DNA of 58,461 bases from JBGSPL01 sp964511435 (GTDB lineage: Bacteria; Patescibacteriota; CPR2; UBA1875; CAIMLA01): assembly GCA_964511435.1 (NCBI GenBank), contig CAZEFH010000004.1, positions 1 through 58,461 on the forward strand. The letters are read 5' to 3'. Made by a program: the position numbers and the translations under genes. How positions within the stretch are numbered: position 1 is the stretch's first letter; every line of letters begins with the position of its first letter. This document shows positions 34,571-44,032 of the stretch, piece after piece. The notes beneath the pieces were generated by a model, which saw only the letters and a program-made list of their open reading frames with translations, did no database searches and was not told where the DNA came from.

Positions 34571-35481
34571 TTTTTAATCTTCTTCTCGCGCTTCGGCTTC
34601 AGGGCGCGTTTCTTTTTGTAGTTTTCCCAAGTTACTAGAAGCGGGCTTGAGTTCAGTATTGAAGAGTAGGTCCCCGAGAAAATACCAATCACGAGTGCAA
34701 GAACGAAGTATCTGATGGATTCACCGCCGAAAATGTAAAGAATCAATAATATTACCCACACTAGAAATGAAGTACTCAGAGTGCGGGGCAACATCTCATA
34801 CACACTAGCTGATACTGCTTGTTCAAAACTGCTATATGACCCCTTGATTAAGTTCTCTCTGATTCGGTCAAAGATAACAATCGTATCATGTACCGAAAAG
34901 CCGATAACTGTCAGGATGGCCGTGATAAAAAGTGGATCTACTTCGACACCAAAGAAGTGACCCAGGAGAGAGAAAATTCCCAGCACCACAAGCGCATCAT
35001 GAAGAAGGCCAATGATGGCAGTAACCCCAAACTCTAGAGAGTTCGCCGGTTTTGGTACTCTGCGGAAAGAGAAGGCGATAAACCCAACAATAACAAGTGA
35101 TGCTACAGCTACCAGGATGAATGAATTACGAGTAATTTCCTCTGAAATTGAGGCGCCGACTGTATCAATGCGGGTTTCTTTTGCGCCCTTTATATCCCGT
35201 TCGACGGCTATTTTAAGGGCTTTCTGCTTTGCGTCATCGACATGTTTTGTCCGCAGAATAAGCGAATCACCAGAAACCACTACGGTAAAATCAGTAATCT
35301 TGGTGTCACGAGCAATCTGCTCAAGTTTTACCTTATCCTTAGTTCCAGAGAATTCAATTTGACTACCACCCGTAAAGTCAATCGACGGTCTGAGGCCCCA
35401 AAGAGCCAAGGAGATAGTTCCTGGAATAATAATTATTAATGAAAGGATATACCACCACTTTCGGAGCGCTATCAGATTCAT
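34561..35481 (-). CDS. secF: Protein translocase subunit SecF
   Basis: RND-like partner of SecD that uses the proton gradient to pull proteins through SecYEG. Six membrane segments, SIDFTGGSQIEF near the N-terminus, a periplasmic loop (about 40-115), and the signatures ALVVLGIFSLL, IGFSVHDTIVIFDRIREN and RTLSTSFLVW. 306 residues with a Lys/Arg-rich tail is normal. Overlaps secD by four bases. Confidence 0.96.
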   Translation of the reverse strand: MNLIALRKWWYILSLIIIIPGTISLALWGLRPSIDFTGGSQIEFSGTKDKVKLEQIARDTKITDFTVVVSGDSLILRTKHVDDAKQKALKIAVERDIKGAKETRIDTVGASISEEITRNSFILVAVASLVIVGFIAFSFRRVPKPANSLEFGVTAIIGLLHDALVVLGIFSLLGHFFGVEVDPLFITAILTVIGFSVHDTIVIFDRIRENLIKGSYSSFEQAVSASVYEMLPRTLSTSFLVWVILLILYIFGGESIRYFVLALVIGIFSGTYSSILNSSPLLVTWENYKKKRALKPKREKKIKKKK

Positions 35482-36872
35482 AACTTACCTCCCTTGTCCG
35501 TCCGAAGCACGCCGTGCGTAGGAGGATTATCTGATTCGACATTGAAGAGCCAGTTATTTTCGGTGAACTTATGCTTTGCGATCAGTTCAATCAGGGCCCT
35601 AGTACCAAGAAAGGTTGTTAGCAGGCCGACAATGATGCCGAGAGCAAGGACGATAGCAAAACCACGAACCGATCCGCCAACATTTAGAAGCAGGGCACAG
35701 ATAATCAGACTGACGATATTAGAATCACGAATACTGCTCCAGGCTCTACTAAATCCGAGGTTAAAGGCATGGTCAAAATTACGACCATTCCTCATCTCTT
35801 CACGGATACGTTCAAACACAAGTACATCCGTCTCCATCGACATTCCTACGGACAATATCAGACCGGCGATACCTCCCATGGTTAGGGTAATTCCAAAGAC
35901 CTTGAAAAGAGCAAGACTAAAAAGGAGATATAAACCAAGACCAATGGTAGAGAATACCCCAAGCAGTCGATAGGTATAAAGCATGTACAAAGAGACCGCC
36001 ACAATACCGATAATCCCCGCAACTATACTAAGCCGAATGGACTCCTGGCCCAGTGTTGCTTCCACCGTCCTTTGTTCAGACAGCTTGATTGGTACCGGTA
36101 ATCGCCCAGCGTTCAGCTGAATTGAAAGGTTTTTTGCTTCTTGGAAGGTAAATTGTCCTGTAATTTGAGCATTTCCACCGCTAATCTGGCCGTTAACCGT
36201 CGGCGCAGAAACGAGGGTATCATCGAGATAAATCGCTACCTGTTTGCCAACGTTACGCCCCGTAATCGCTTCAAACTTTTTTGCTCCGGCGGCGTTAAAC
36301 TCAAGTGAAATATATGGAACCCCCGTATTAGGATCAAAGGCAACAGTTGAGTTCTTGAGATCTGCACCGCCAAGATCAGTGTCCTTAAAGTTTTGTCCAC
36401 TGCTGTCCACTTCCTTAAAGAGTAGCTTGGCAGTTTTCCCGATAACATTCATCGCTGACTCCGTGTCCTTAATGCCAGCAAGCTCAACTGTAACACGATA
36501 CTCGTTACCACTCTTACCGGTATATACAATCGGTTCGGAAACACCAAAGGCATTGACGCGGTTTTCTATCACCTTTTGAAGCGAAGCAAGAGCATTACTG
36601 CGATCGCTTTCAGTGACCTTGTTCATATCGACGGTGTAGACTAGGTGACTACCACCCTGAAGGTCAAGTCCTTCTTTAATATCAAGGTCGTTATTAAAAT
36701 CGATTAAGTTTCCGTCTTTCTTAACGTTGAAATACGGGAAATCTTTTTGACCACTAAACTTCGGCTTTGCAAGCTTCAAGTGAAACCCGCCCGGCCAGTC
36801 TATCATGACTGCAAGGAGGATTAATATTGTAAGTATTGCGATACGGAAAATATTCTTGCGTTTTGATTTCAT
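35478..36872 (-). CDS. secD: Protein translocase subunit SecD
   Basis: Larger SecDF subunit. One membrane segment at 9-27, the P1 head region with EGLDLQGGSHLVY and NRVNAFGVSEPIV, then QITGQFTFQEAKNLSIQLNAG and five C-terminal membrane segments with GGIAGLILSVGMSMETDVLVFERIREE. 464 residues is short for SecD but usual for separate SecD/SecF in compact genomes. TAGGAG lies upstream of the ATG. It leads the secDF pair. Confidence 0.96.
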   Translation of the reverse strand: MKSKRKNIFRIAILTILILLAVMIDWPGGFHLKLAKPKFSGQKDFPYFNVKKDGNLIDFNNDLDIKEGLDLQGGSHLVYTVDMNKVTESDRSNALASLQKVIENRVNAFGVSEPIVYTGKSGNEYRVTVELAGIKDTESAMNVIGKTAKLLFKEVDSSGQNFKDTDLGGADLKNSTVAFDPNTGVPYISLEFNAAGAKKFEAITGRNVGKQVAIYLDDTLVSAPTVNGQISGGNAQITGQFTFQEAKNLSIQLNAGRLPVPIKLSEQRTVEATLGQESIRLSIVAGIIGIVAVSLYMLYTYRLLGVFSTIGLGLYLLFSLALFKVFGITLTMGGIAGLILSVGMSMETDVLVFERIREEMRNGRNFDHAFNLGFSRAWSSIRDSNIVSLIICALLLNVGGSVRGFAIVLALGIIVGLLTTFLGTRALIELIAKHKFTENNWLFNVESDNPPTHGVLRTDKGGKL

Positions 36873-36953
36873 ACTGGGTTACTCTCCTAAACTGTACCTA
36901 TCTTATACAAAAGATCCCTTTCAGTAAAGAAGAATGGGGAAACAGCCGTTATC

Positions 36954-36968
36954 TGCTAGAATATAATT
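36954..36968 (+). promoter_or_regulatory. Leaderless priA promoter
   Basis: Extended -10 TGC-TAGAAT (36954-36962) followed by exactly six bases and the ATG. The predicted start is the A of the start codon and there is no Shine-Dalgarno sequence. Confidence 0.7.
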
Positions 36969-38939
36969 ATGAAATACTATCTAGTTGCTCCCCTTACCAA
37001 AATCGTTAATTCTGATGGGCTCTTAACCTATGCCAGTGAACTTGGAATTGCAGTTGGCCAGGCTATTTTGGTGCCGCTTCGAAATCGTAAAGAAATTGCG
37101 ATAGTTGTTAGTGAAGTTCATAAGCCTGAATTCGAGGCCAAACAAGTTATTTCCATTCTTGGCGACAAGATTGCCGTAGACTCTGCTCGACTTAGCCTCG
37201 CCCGCTTTATCGCAGACAGATACTTCTGTTCACTTGGTGAAGCCCTATCTACGGTAATGCCGATAAACCTGACAAAAAAGCGGCGTGCAAAACACGATAC
37301 TAAAATGCAAATAGCACCTGCAACCAAAGTGCCCACACTTACACCCGACCAAAAGAAGATATACGACGATATTCTGAAGCTTGGAACAGGAAAACCTCAT
37401 CTGATATATGGAGTAACCGGTTCAGGTAAAACAGAAATCTATATGCAGCTTATCGATAAAGTACTAAAACAAGGCAAGGATGCGATCGTTCTCGTCCCAG
37501 AAATCGCTCTTACTCCCCAGACTGAAGCGCGTTTTATAGAACGCTTTGGAGATACTATTGCTGTTATACACAGCCATTTGACCGAGGCTGAGAAAGCTGT
37601 TACCTGGCAAAAAATTGTAGATGGCGAGAAGCGCGTAGTAATAGGTCCGAGAAGTGCCCTTTTTGCACCACTGAAAAATCTAGGGATTGTCATCATTGAC
37701 GAGGTTCATGAAACTAGCTACAAACAGGAACAGACTCCAAGATATCAAGCTGTTACCGTGGCCGAAAAACTAGCAGAACTAACGAGTTCATATCTAGTTC
37801 TCGGGACAGCTACACCCAAGATTGAGCAATACTATGCGGCCGAAAGTGGCCGGTGGAACTTACATATTTTGAACAACAGAATTGTCCAAACAAACATGCC
37901 TGAGGTGGAAATTATCGATATGAGAAACGAGTATCATGCCCGTAACCGTAGCATTTTTTCTGAAAAACTTCAGCATGAAATCATTGAGACTCTTTCAGGA
38001 GATAAACAGGTTCTCCTATTTATTAATAGGCGTGGCATGAGTACTTTTGTATCATGCCGTGATTGCGGATACGTAGAAAATTGTCCAAACTGCGAAATTC
38101 CTCTCACATACCATTATTCAGATAATAAAATGCTTTGTCATCATTGCGACTACACAGGCGCTGCTCCTATCATATGTCCGAAGTGTAAAAGTATGGCAAT
38201 AAAGTTCTTTGGTACCGGAACGGAAAAGGTTGAAGCAGAAATCAAGAAGTTGACACAAGAGAAATATCCGATAATTAGATATGATAGCGACACCACCTCT
38301 TCACGTGAGGCTCATACTAGAATGTTTGCTGAAGTGTCGAAGCCAGGAGCAAAAGTAATAATAGGTACCCAGATGGTGGCAAAGGGCTGGGATCTGGAAA
38401 ATATTAATCTCATCGGCATTATTGGAGCCGATAGCCTAATCAACCTGCCTGATTTCCAGGCCGAAAGCCGTGCTTTGGCCTTGATGATACAAGTAGCTGG
38501 ACGCGCTGGTCGCGGAGAACATCCAGGAAAAGTGCTTGTACAAACATATAGCCCAGATAGTAAAATTTTCCACGATTTGAAGACCCACAACTTTACTGAT
38601 TTTTATCGACGAGAACTAGAAAGTCGTCGAGAACTACACTATCCACCATTTGCAGAAATAACTGAAATATTGTATAATAATGAAAGTTCTGAAGTTGCAA
38701 AGTCAGAAATAACTAAGCTTGCAGAAAGAATTATCGTAAAGGCACGTGAGAACAATCTTGAACTAGAAATTGTTGGCCCAACTCCAGCCTACATCCCGCG
38801 TTTAAGAGGCAAGTATCGCTGGCAACTACTTCTAAAACTTATAAATACTACACCAGAGAATATTTCAAATTTGTACAATATCTTTGAACAATTAAACCTA
38901 AAAGACTTTATCATAAACCCCGAACCGGAAGGATTCTGA
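36969..38939 (+). CDS. priA: Primosomal protein N' (replication restart helicase PriA)
   Basis: 3'-5' helicase that reloads the replisome at stalled forks. N-terminal 3'BD (about 1-100), Walker A GVTGSGKTEIYM, DEVH box IIDEVHETSYKQEQTPRY, and a zinc module with eight Cys (CRDCG, CPNC, CHHC, CPKC). The helicase end has IGTQMVAKGWDLENI and QVAGRAGRGEHPG. 656 residues is slightly below the usual 700-730. mRNA appears leaderless. The TGA stop overlaps the def ATG (TGATG), giving a priA-def-fmt unit, a common bacterial order. Confidence 0.96.
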   Translation: MKYYLVAPLTKIVNSDGLLTYASELGIAVGQAILVPLRNRKEIAIVVSEVHKPEFEAKQVISILGDKIAVDSARLSLARFIADRYFCSLGEALSTVMPINLTKKRRAKHDTKMQIAPATKVPTLTPDQKKIYDDILKLGTGKPHLIYGVTGSGKTEIYMQLIDKVLKQGKDAIVLVPEIALTPQTEARFIERFGDTIAVIHSHLTEAEKAVTWQKIVDGEKRVVIGPRSALFAPLKNLGIVIIDEVHETSYKQEQTPRYQAVTVAEKLAELTSSYLVLGTATPKIEQYYAAESGRWNLHILNNRIVQTNMPEVEIIDMRNEYHARNRSIFSEKLQHEIIETLSGDKQVLLFINRRGMSTFVSCRDCGYVENCPNCEIPLTYHYSDNKMLCHHCDYTGAAPIICPKCKSMAIKFFGTGTEKVEAEIKKLTQEKYPIIRYDSDTTSSREAHTRMFAEVSKPGAKVIIGTQMVAKGWDLENINLIGIIGADSLINLPDFQAESRALALMIQVAGRAGRGEHPGKVLVQTYSPDSKIFHDLKTHNFTDFYRRELESRRELHYPPFAEITEILYNNESSEVAKSEITKLAERIIVKARENNLELEIVGPTPAYIPRLRGKYRWQLLLKLINTTPENISNLYNIFEQLNLKDFIINPEPEGF

Positions 38940-39493
38940 TGGCCATTAAACCCATTGTAACCATACTAGATCATGAAAAAGAACTAAGAACACCCTCTAC
39001 CACGGTAGAGGCGAAATCAGATGCAACAAAGAGTCTTGTTGTAGATCTTTTGGATACTTTACAGGCTGGGGATGCCACAGGGAGAGTTGGGGTGGGCTTA
39101 GCTGCTCCTCAGATAGGTGTAAATCATCGCGTTGCGGTGGTTGAGTACAAAGGAGACACAGATGAAAACGGCGAAACTCGAAATGCGCTACCTCGCACCG
39201 TTCTAATCAATCCGACCATCAAAAAGTTTTCTAAAGAAAAGGAACTTCTTGATGAAGGCTGTTTTAGTGTTCCAGAATATTATGGACCGGTTGAGAGACC
39301 CAAGAAGATTCGCGTAGAATGTGAAGATCAAGACGGCAAGAAAGTGGTAATTAATGCTAGCGGCTACTATGCGCGCGTAATTCAACATGAAATTGATCAC
39401 CTAGACGGTGTAATCTACACTGACTATGTAGATAAGAAAAAGCTTTTCCGCTATGTTAAAAATGATCAAGGCGAAACCGTTGTTGAATACTAA
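38939..39493 (+). CDS. def: Peptide deformylase
   Basis: Removes the formyl group from the N-terminal Met. Metal and active-site motifs: GVGLAAPQIG, EGCFSVPEYYG (Cys ligand) and QHEIDHLDGVIY (two His ligands, Glu). 184 residues. Coupled to priA through TGATG and followed at once by fmt, its partner in the formyl-Met cycle; map is elsewhere in the window. Confidence 0.96.
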   Translation: MAIKPIVTILDHEKELRTPSTTVEAKSDATKSLVVDLLDTLQAGDATGRVGVGLAAPQIGVNHRVAVVEYKGDTDENGETRNALPRTVLINPTIKKFSKEKELLDEGCFSVPEYYGPVERPKKIRVECEDQDGKKVVINASGYYARVIQHEIDHLDGVIYTDYVDKKKLFRYVKNDQGETVVEY

Positions 39494-40391
39494 AGACATC
39501 AAAGTAGTTTTCATGGGCACTCCAGCTTTTGCTGCATCTGCACTAGATGCCTTAATCAAGGAAAACTATAACGTAATAACAGTTATCACCAGGCCCGATA
39601 CCCCAAAGGGTCGCTCCGGGAAAAAGATTCCCTCTGAAGTATCTGTACTCGCAGAAAAACATCACATACCCATCCTTAAACCAGAATCTAAGGATGAGCT
39701 TGTGTCCATGACAGAGAGGATAGTCTGTGATTTCATCGTAGTTGCTGCTTACGGCATGATAATTCCTGATTCTGTACTTAGGCTACCTAAATATGGATCT
39801 GTTAATATCCACGGTTCGCTTCTACCAAAATATCGTGGCGCCTCCCCTATCGCAGCTGTTATTCTAAACGGAGATAAATACACCGGTGTCACGGTTATGA
39901 AAATGACAAGCAAGATGGATGCTGGCGATATCTATACCTCGGTCAAGCGAGAAATACTTACTTGTGACACTACTGAAACACTCGCAGAGAAACTTGCTAA
40001 AGATGGAGCGGAACTTATCGTAACTACATTACAGAAGATTATTACAAAGGAAATAGTCTCCACGCCACAAATTGAAAATGATGTCACATATTGCGGACTC
40101 CTCAAAAAGGAAGACGGGACCGCTAACTGGGATGAACCTGCCGAAACTATCGCTCGAAAAGTACGCGCCTACACACCTTGGCCAGGGATGCAAACTGAAC
40201 TACTTGGCAGAAGTTTAAAGCTGATTTCGGTGAAAATAGCAGATAGTTTAGTCCTAAAACCAGGAGAAACACTCATAGATTTGCATCAACTTTATGTTGG
40301 CACTGGTAGCCAAGCTCTCGAAATTATCACTCTACAACCTGTGGGCAAAACTCCCATGAGTGCTCGAGACTTTCTAAATGGCATAAACTAA
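39483..40391 (+). CDS. fmt: Methionyl-tRNA formyltransferase
   Basis: Formylates initiator Met-tRNA. VVFMGTPAFAASALDAL opens the formyl-THF domain; NIHGSLLPKYRGASPIAAVI holds the catalytic Asn-His region, and MDAGDIY follows. The C-terminal OB domain is about residues 200-300. The open frame begins at 39453, but family N-termini start two to six residues before the VVFMGTP strand, so a TTG at 39483 is the likeliest start; an ATG at 39462 is possible. The gene overlaps def by 11 bases or more. Confidence 0.94.
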   Translation: MNTKDIKVVFMGTPAFAASALDALIKENYNVITVITRPDTPKGRSGKKIPSEVSVLAEKHHIPILKPESKDELVSMTERIVCDFIVVAAYGMIIPDSVLRLPKYGSVNIHGSLLPKYRGASPIAAVILNGDKYTGVTVMKMTSKMDAGDIYTSVKREILTCDTTETLAEKLAKDGAELIVTTLQKIITKEIVSTPQIENDVTYCGLLKKEDGTANWDEPAETIARKVRAYTPWPGMQTELLGRSLKLISVKIADSLVLKPGETLIDLHQLYVGTGSQALEIITLQPVGKTPMSARDFLNGIN

Positions 40392-40414
40392 AATCGGCCC
40401 AGAAGGCCGATTTT
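40390..40414. terminator. Bidirectional terminator between fmt and a receiver gene
   Basis: 9-bp stem AAATCGGCC / GGCCGATTT with loop CAGAA and a T run, shared by two convergent genes. Confidence 0.85.
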
Positions 40415-40809
40415 TATTCTTGAATATATTTACCCGCCAAGGTTTCTTTGATTTTCTCGACTACTTTCGATGGCGTAATCTGACTCTTTACGATATAACC
40501 AAGAGCACCAAGCTCTAGTCCTTTTTTGATATGGTCTTCTTGCCCAAGATTACTCATTATTAGAATCGGCGTTGTCGTCATCTCAGCATCACCCTTAATC
40601 GCCTTAATGACATCAAAGCCGTCCATTTCGGGCATCAAAATATCGGTAAGAATAATATCTGGTCGAAATTCCTTGGCTTTCTCTATTCCAGAACGGCCAT
40701 TCTCCGAAACTTGTACGTCAAAGCCATCCAAGCTAAGCTTCAGCTGATACATTTTGGAAATGTAACGATCGTCTTCTATAATCAGAATTTTTGCAGTATT
40801 TTCGCCCAT
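40414..40809 (-). CDS. Single-domain response regulator (receiver only)
   Basis: 131 residues of receiver fold only. IIEDDRY supplies the acidic pair, DIILTDILMPEMDGF the phospho-acceptor Asp, ILIMSNLG the conserved Ser/Thr position and YIVKSQ the Lys. With no output domain it should act by protein-protein contact, like CheY or PilG/PilH. GGGAGGG precedes the ATG. Stand-alone, not beside a kinase; the only kinase in the window is in the pilus locus. Confidence 0.93.
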   Translation of the reverse strand: MGENTAKILIIEDDRYISKMYQLKLSLDGFDVQVSENGRSGIEKAKEFRPDIILTDILMPEMDGFDVIKAIKGDAEMTTTPILIMSNLGQEDHIKKGLELGALGYIVKSQITPSKVVEKIKETLAGKYIQE

Positions 40810-40829
40810 TTTCCCTCCCTAGTAATTAG

Positions 40830-40858
40830 ATTATCAAGCCAAGACGTGCGTCTGTCAA
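40830..40858 (-). promoter_or_regulatory. Promoter of the stand-alone receiver gene
   Basis: TTGACA, 17-base spacer, GATAAT on the minus strand, with an AGACGCACGTCT palindrome inside the spacer that could bind a regulator. Confidence 0.68.
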
Positions 40859-40863
40859 TATTT

Positions 40864-41823
40864 TTAGATTATTTGAACCATATCTGCGCTTACTTGAAGC
40901 TTGCCAGGAAAACTAAGACCCGAGGCCTTCACGTGACCACCACCACCAAGTTGACGTGCAAGCGCCGAAACGTTCATGTGTGCATCACGGGTTCTAAAAC
41001 TCACCTTCACTTGGCCAAGTTCTTCTTCTGTTACAAGCACCACCATTCTCGCTCCTTTGACTTGATTGAGATAGTTTACAATCCCAGAAATCGCTTCACC
41101 CGAAAGCCCAAACTTAGAAATATCTTCATGGGTAAGATAGGTTATAACACTCCCATATTTTTGATTCACCGTAAGTCTCTCAAGCGCTAGTCCCCAGAGC
41201 TTCAGAATGTCGACATCTTTATTACCGAAGGTGTGATTGATCACGGTCTTCAGTCTAGCGCCCCTCTTCAGTAGTTCAGATGAGACACGTAGACTCTCTT
41301 CAGTTGTTGATTGATTTTGGAAGCTTGAAGTGTCGCCAATAATCCCCGCCAAGAGACAAGTAGAAATATTCTTATCAAAGCCGGTGTCTAGTTCAATTAG
41401 CAGCTTATAAACCAACTCACTTGTTGAGGAAGCCGCTTCAGACACAATATATGCCTTCGAGACATTCACTAGGTCTCCTGCTGGATGGTGGTCAAGATGA
41501 ATAATATTTGTATGCATACGTGCTTGATTTCTTATTTCTAACTCAGCGCTTAATCGATCTAGGTCTGAGCTATCTAAGACAATTATCAGGTCTGTGCCAT
41601 CACGTAAAGTATCTGAAATCTCGCCATCAAAATAATAAAATAGATAGTCTAAAGACTCTGGCACATGCTCCTTAGTAAGGAAATATCCCTTGATACCTAG
41701 TTTTTCTAGTGCCTGGATTAGGGCAAATGACGAGCCTAGACAATCCGTATCACCTCTTTTATGGCCAGTAACCGCCACAACCTTTGAGTCATTTATAATT
41801 GCCGCAATACTAGCGAAGTCCAT
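40864..41823 (-). CDS. DHH/DHHA1 phosphoesterase (NrnA-like oligoribonuclease/pAp phosphatase)
   Basis: 319 residues. DHH motifs: GHKRGDTDCLGSSFAL, VLDSSDLDR, HLDHHPAG and GIIGDTSSF; the C-terminal DHHA1 domain has GGGGHVKASGLSF. This matches the NrnA family, which degrades short oligoribonucleotides, pAp or cyclic dinucleotides. The exact substrate is inferred. It follows rbfA with a one-base overlap; rbfA-nrnA linkage is common in Gram-positive bacteria. Confidence 0.93.
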   Translation of the reverse strand: MDFASIAAIINDSKVVAVTGHKRGDTDCLGSSFALIQALEKLGIKGYFLTKEHVPESLDYLFYYFDGEISDTLRDGTDLIIVLDSSDLDRLSAELEIRNQARMHTNIIHLDHHPAGDLVNVSKAYIVSEAASSTSELVYKLLIELDTGFDKNISTCLLAGIIGDTSSFQNQSTTEESLRVSSELLKRGARLKTVINHTFGNKDVDILKLWGLALERLTVNQKYGSVITYLTHEDISKFGLSGEAISGIVNYLNQVKGARMVVLVTEEELGQVKVSFRTRDAHMNVSALARQLGGGGHVKASGLSFPGKLQVSADMVQII

Positions 41824-42149
41824 TAGAGAGCCTCGTCAATGACTTTAGAAATCTTTTCCGCGTACTCCCCCGACTGATCAAACTGAAATGACAGTCTGGG
41901 AACATACTTTAGAGATAACTTATGATTGAGGTATTTCTGAGCTCCGCTTTGATGCTTCCGAATATCTTCTGTCACTGACCCTAGGTCATGACCAATATAA
42001 CTAAACCACACCTTGGTGTTACGTAAATCTGGTGAGGTCTCAACGGCAGTAATCGTCAGTATTCCCGCATGAACCGGTAAGTTCTCTTGTAAGAATTCAC
42101 TAATTTCATGACGGATGAGCTCATTCACTTTTTGAATTCGTTGTGACAT
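41823..42149 (-). CDS. rbfA: Ribosome-binding factor A
   Basis: 108 residues, KH-like fold assisting 16S rRNA maturation in the small subunit. RIQKVNELIRHEISEFL at the N-terminus, TITAVETSPDLRNTKVWFSY in the middle and KYVPRLSFQFDQS at the end are diagnostic. It sits between infB and the DHH gene, the usual bacterial arrangement. Confidence 0.95.
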   Translation of the reverse strand: MSQRIQKVNELIRHEISEFLQENLPVHAGILTITAVETSPDLRNTKVWFSYIGHDLGSVTEDIRKHQSGAQKYLNHKLSLKYVPRLSFQFDQSGEYAEKISKVIDEAL

Positions 42150-42152
42150 TGC

Positions 42153-43934
42153 TTATATCTTTACATCAATAGTTTGCTTCTGTTCCTCGACAGTATAAGA
42201 AACGATAATGTCCCCCACCTGGATGTCAGCCTTGCCATCTATCCCCAGTCCACACTCAGTCCCAATTTGACATGAAGGCACTTCGTCCTTACCTTTGTGA
42301 ACACTTGCGATCTTAATATTAGATACGAGCTCATCACCACGAAGGACCTTGGCGGTAGCACCCTTTTCCATCTTGCCTTCAGTTACCTTGCCACCAGCGA
42401 TTGTAAGCTTCTTCGTCGTCGAGAAGACTTGAAGAACTTCCAATTTCCCGCCGGTGATTTCAATTCTCAGAGGTGGCAAGAGATCCTCGAGGGCAGTTTT
42501 AATATCATCAAGCAACTCATAGATAACGCGGTAACTTGATATCTTAACACCTTCTCCTTTGGCAAATTGTTGTACCGCTGGTGATGCTTGCGTGTTAAAG
42601 GCAATCACGAGCTTGCTGGCCGTAGATGCCATCATTACGTCACTCTCAGTTACTTCACCTACACCACCTGAAACTACCTTTGCTTTCACGCCGGCTGTAC
42701 TATATTTCTCAAGCGCTGTCTCTATTGCATCTAGAGATCCTTGCACGTCAGCCTTTACAACAATAGATAGCTCTTTAATATCACTAGCAGCCACCTGAGA
42801 GGTAATTGACTCAAGGTTAATTTTCTTTACATTAGCGTACTTCTTGGCACCCTGAGCCTTCTTATAGTACTCAGCTGCATCACGAGCCTCCTTTTCGTCA
42901 CAGAAGACAGTGAATGGCTCCGCAACTTGAGCTACATCCTTGATACCGGCAATACGTACTGGCATCCCAGGGATGGCTTCTTTTTGTTTCCTTCCCTTAT
43001 AATCTTCCATTGAGCGAATCTTACCATAAGTTTCACCAATCTGGAGACAATCTCCGGTACGGAGGGTGCCATTCATTACGAGAACGGTTGCTACCGGTCC
43101 CTTACCCTTATCAAGATGAGACTCAACCACTGCACCAGATGCAAGCGCGCCGAAGTTTGCCTTTAGGTCGAGGATTTCCGTCACCAGAATAATCATCTCA
43201 AGTAGTGTGTCAATGCCGACTCGACTCTTGGCCGATACTTCGACACAGACAGTTTTCCCACCCCATGCCTCAGGAACGTAGCCAATCTCTGCTAGCTGTT
43301 GGTAGATACGCTGAACATCCGCACCGGGCTTATCGATCTTGTTGATTACCATAATCATTGGTGTGTCAGCTTTCTTGGCATGATTAATAGCCTCAAGAGT
43401 CTGAGCCTTCAGTCCGTCATCAGCAGCAATAATAATGAGCGCCACATCAGTAATCTGCGCACCATGGGCACGCATTTCTTCAAATGCCGAGTGTCCAGGA
43501 GTATCAAGGAAGGTAATCCGAGTATCATTTTTAGTTACCTGGTATGCACCGATGTGTTGAGTAATACCACCTGCCTCACCGCTAACTACGTCCGTCTCAC
43601 GAATGGCATCAAGGAGGGAGGTTTTACCATGGTCGACATGGCCCATCACAGCAACAATAGGAGCTCTCTTTTCATTATGAGTCTGAGTATCTGGTAGATC
43701 ACACGAAGTAGAGGTGCTACCAGCAGTGGCTGGTTTGACCGCCTCTTCTTCTACTTCTCTTCCCATATATTCTGCGATGATTGCAGCTGTCTCAAAGTCA
43801 ACATTCTCATTGATTGTTGCCATGATTCCGTTCTTCATTAGCTCTGCCACCACTGAAGCTGCTGATACCTCAAGCCGCTTTGCCAGTTCACCGACAGAGA
43901 TAATCTTGGGAAGTTGGATTTTATTTTCACTCAT
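42153..43934 (-). CDS. infB: Translation initiation factor IF-2
   Basis: GTPase that places initiator fMet-tRNA. A single IF2-N domain (about 10-60) is followed by a very short linker and the G domain: GHVDHGKTSLLDAIR, DTPGHSAF, NKIDKPG. Domains II, III and IV (initiator tRNA binding) are complete. At 593 residues it is far shorter than E. coli IF-2 because the long N-terminal linker is missing, a common economy in small genomes. GGAG lies upstream of the ATG. Confidence 0.97.
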   Translation of the reverse strand: MSENKIQLPKIISVGELAKRLEVSAASVVAELMKNGIMATINENVDFETAAIIAEYMGREVEEEAVKPATAGSTSTSCDLPDTQTHNEKRAPIVAVMGHVDHGKTSLLDAIRETDVVSGEAGGITQHIGAYQVTKNDTRITFLDTPGHSAFEEMRAHGAQITDVALIIIAADDGLKAQTLEAINHAKKADTPMIMVINKIDKPGADVQRIYQQLAEIGYVPEAWGGKTVCVEVSAKSRVGIDTLLEMIILVTEILDLKANFGALASGAVVESHLDKGKGPVATVLVMNGTLRTGDCLQIGETYGKIRSMEDYKGRKQKEAIPGMPVRIAGIKDVAQVAEPFTVFCDEKEARDAAEYYKKAQGAKKYANVKKINLESITSQVAASDIKELSIVVKADVQGSLDAIETALEKYSTAGVKAKVVSGGVGEVTESDVMMASTASKLVIAFNTQASPAVQQFAKGEGVKISSYRVIYELLDDIKTALEDLLPPLRIEITGGKLEVLQVFSTTKKLTIAGGKVTEGKMEKGATAKVLRGDELVSNIKIASVHKGKDEVPSCQIGTECGLGIDGKADIQVGDIIVSYTVEEQKQTIDVKI

Positions 43935-43958
43935 TTACTTGCTCCTATCTTTCAAATA

Positions 43959-43993
43959 TTAAGCCCCTCGTTTATAGACGACAAGGGGCTTAA
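43959..43993 (-). terminator. Hairpin between rpsA and infB
   Basis: 10-bp stem TTAAGCCCCT / AGGGGCTTAA around a 15-base loop. The sequence after it on the minus strand is only moderately U-rich, so it may be a weak terminator or an mRNA processing/stability element. Confidence 0.55.
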
Positions 43994-44032
43994 AGGTAGG
44001 CAAACTAAGACAAAGTAGGGACTACATTTGTC

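Noticed and set aside
38300..38312. Second parS-like site (TTCACGTGA) in priA
   Set aside because: Only nine core bases match and the flanks disagree; another such partial match occurs near 40.93 kb, so these look like chance.
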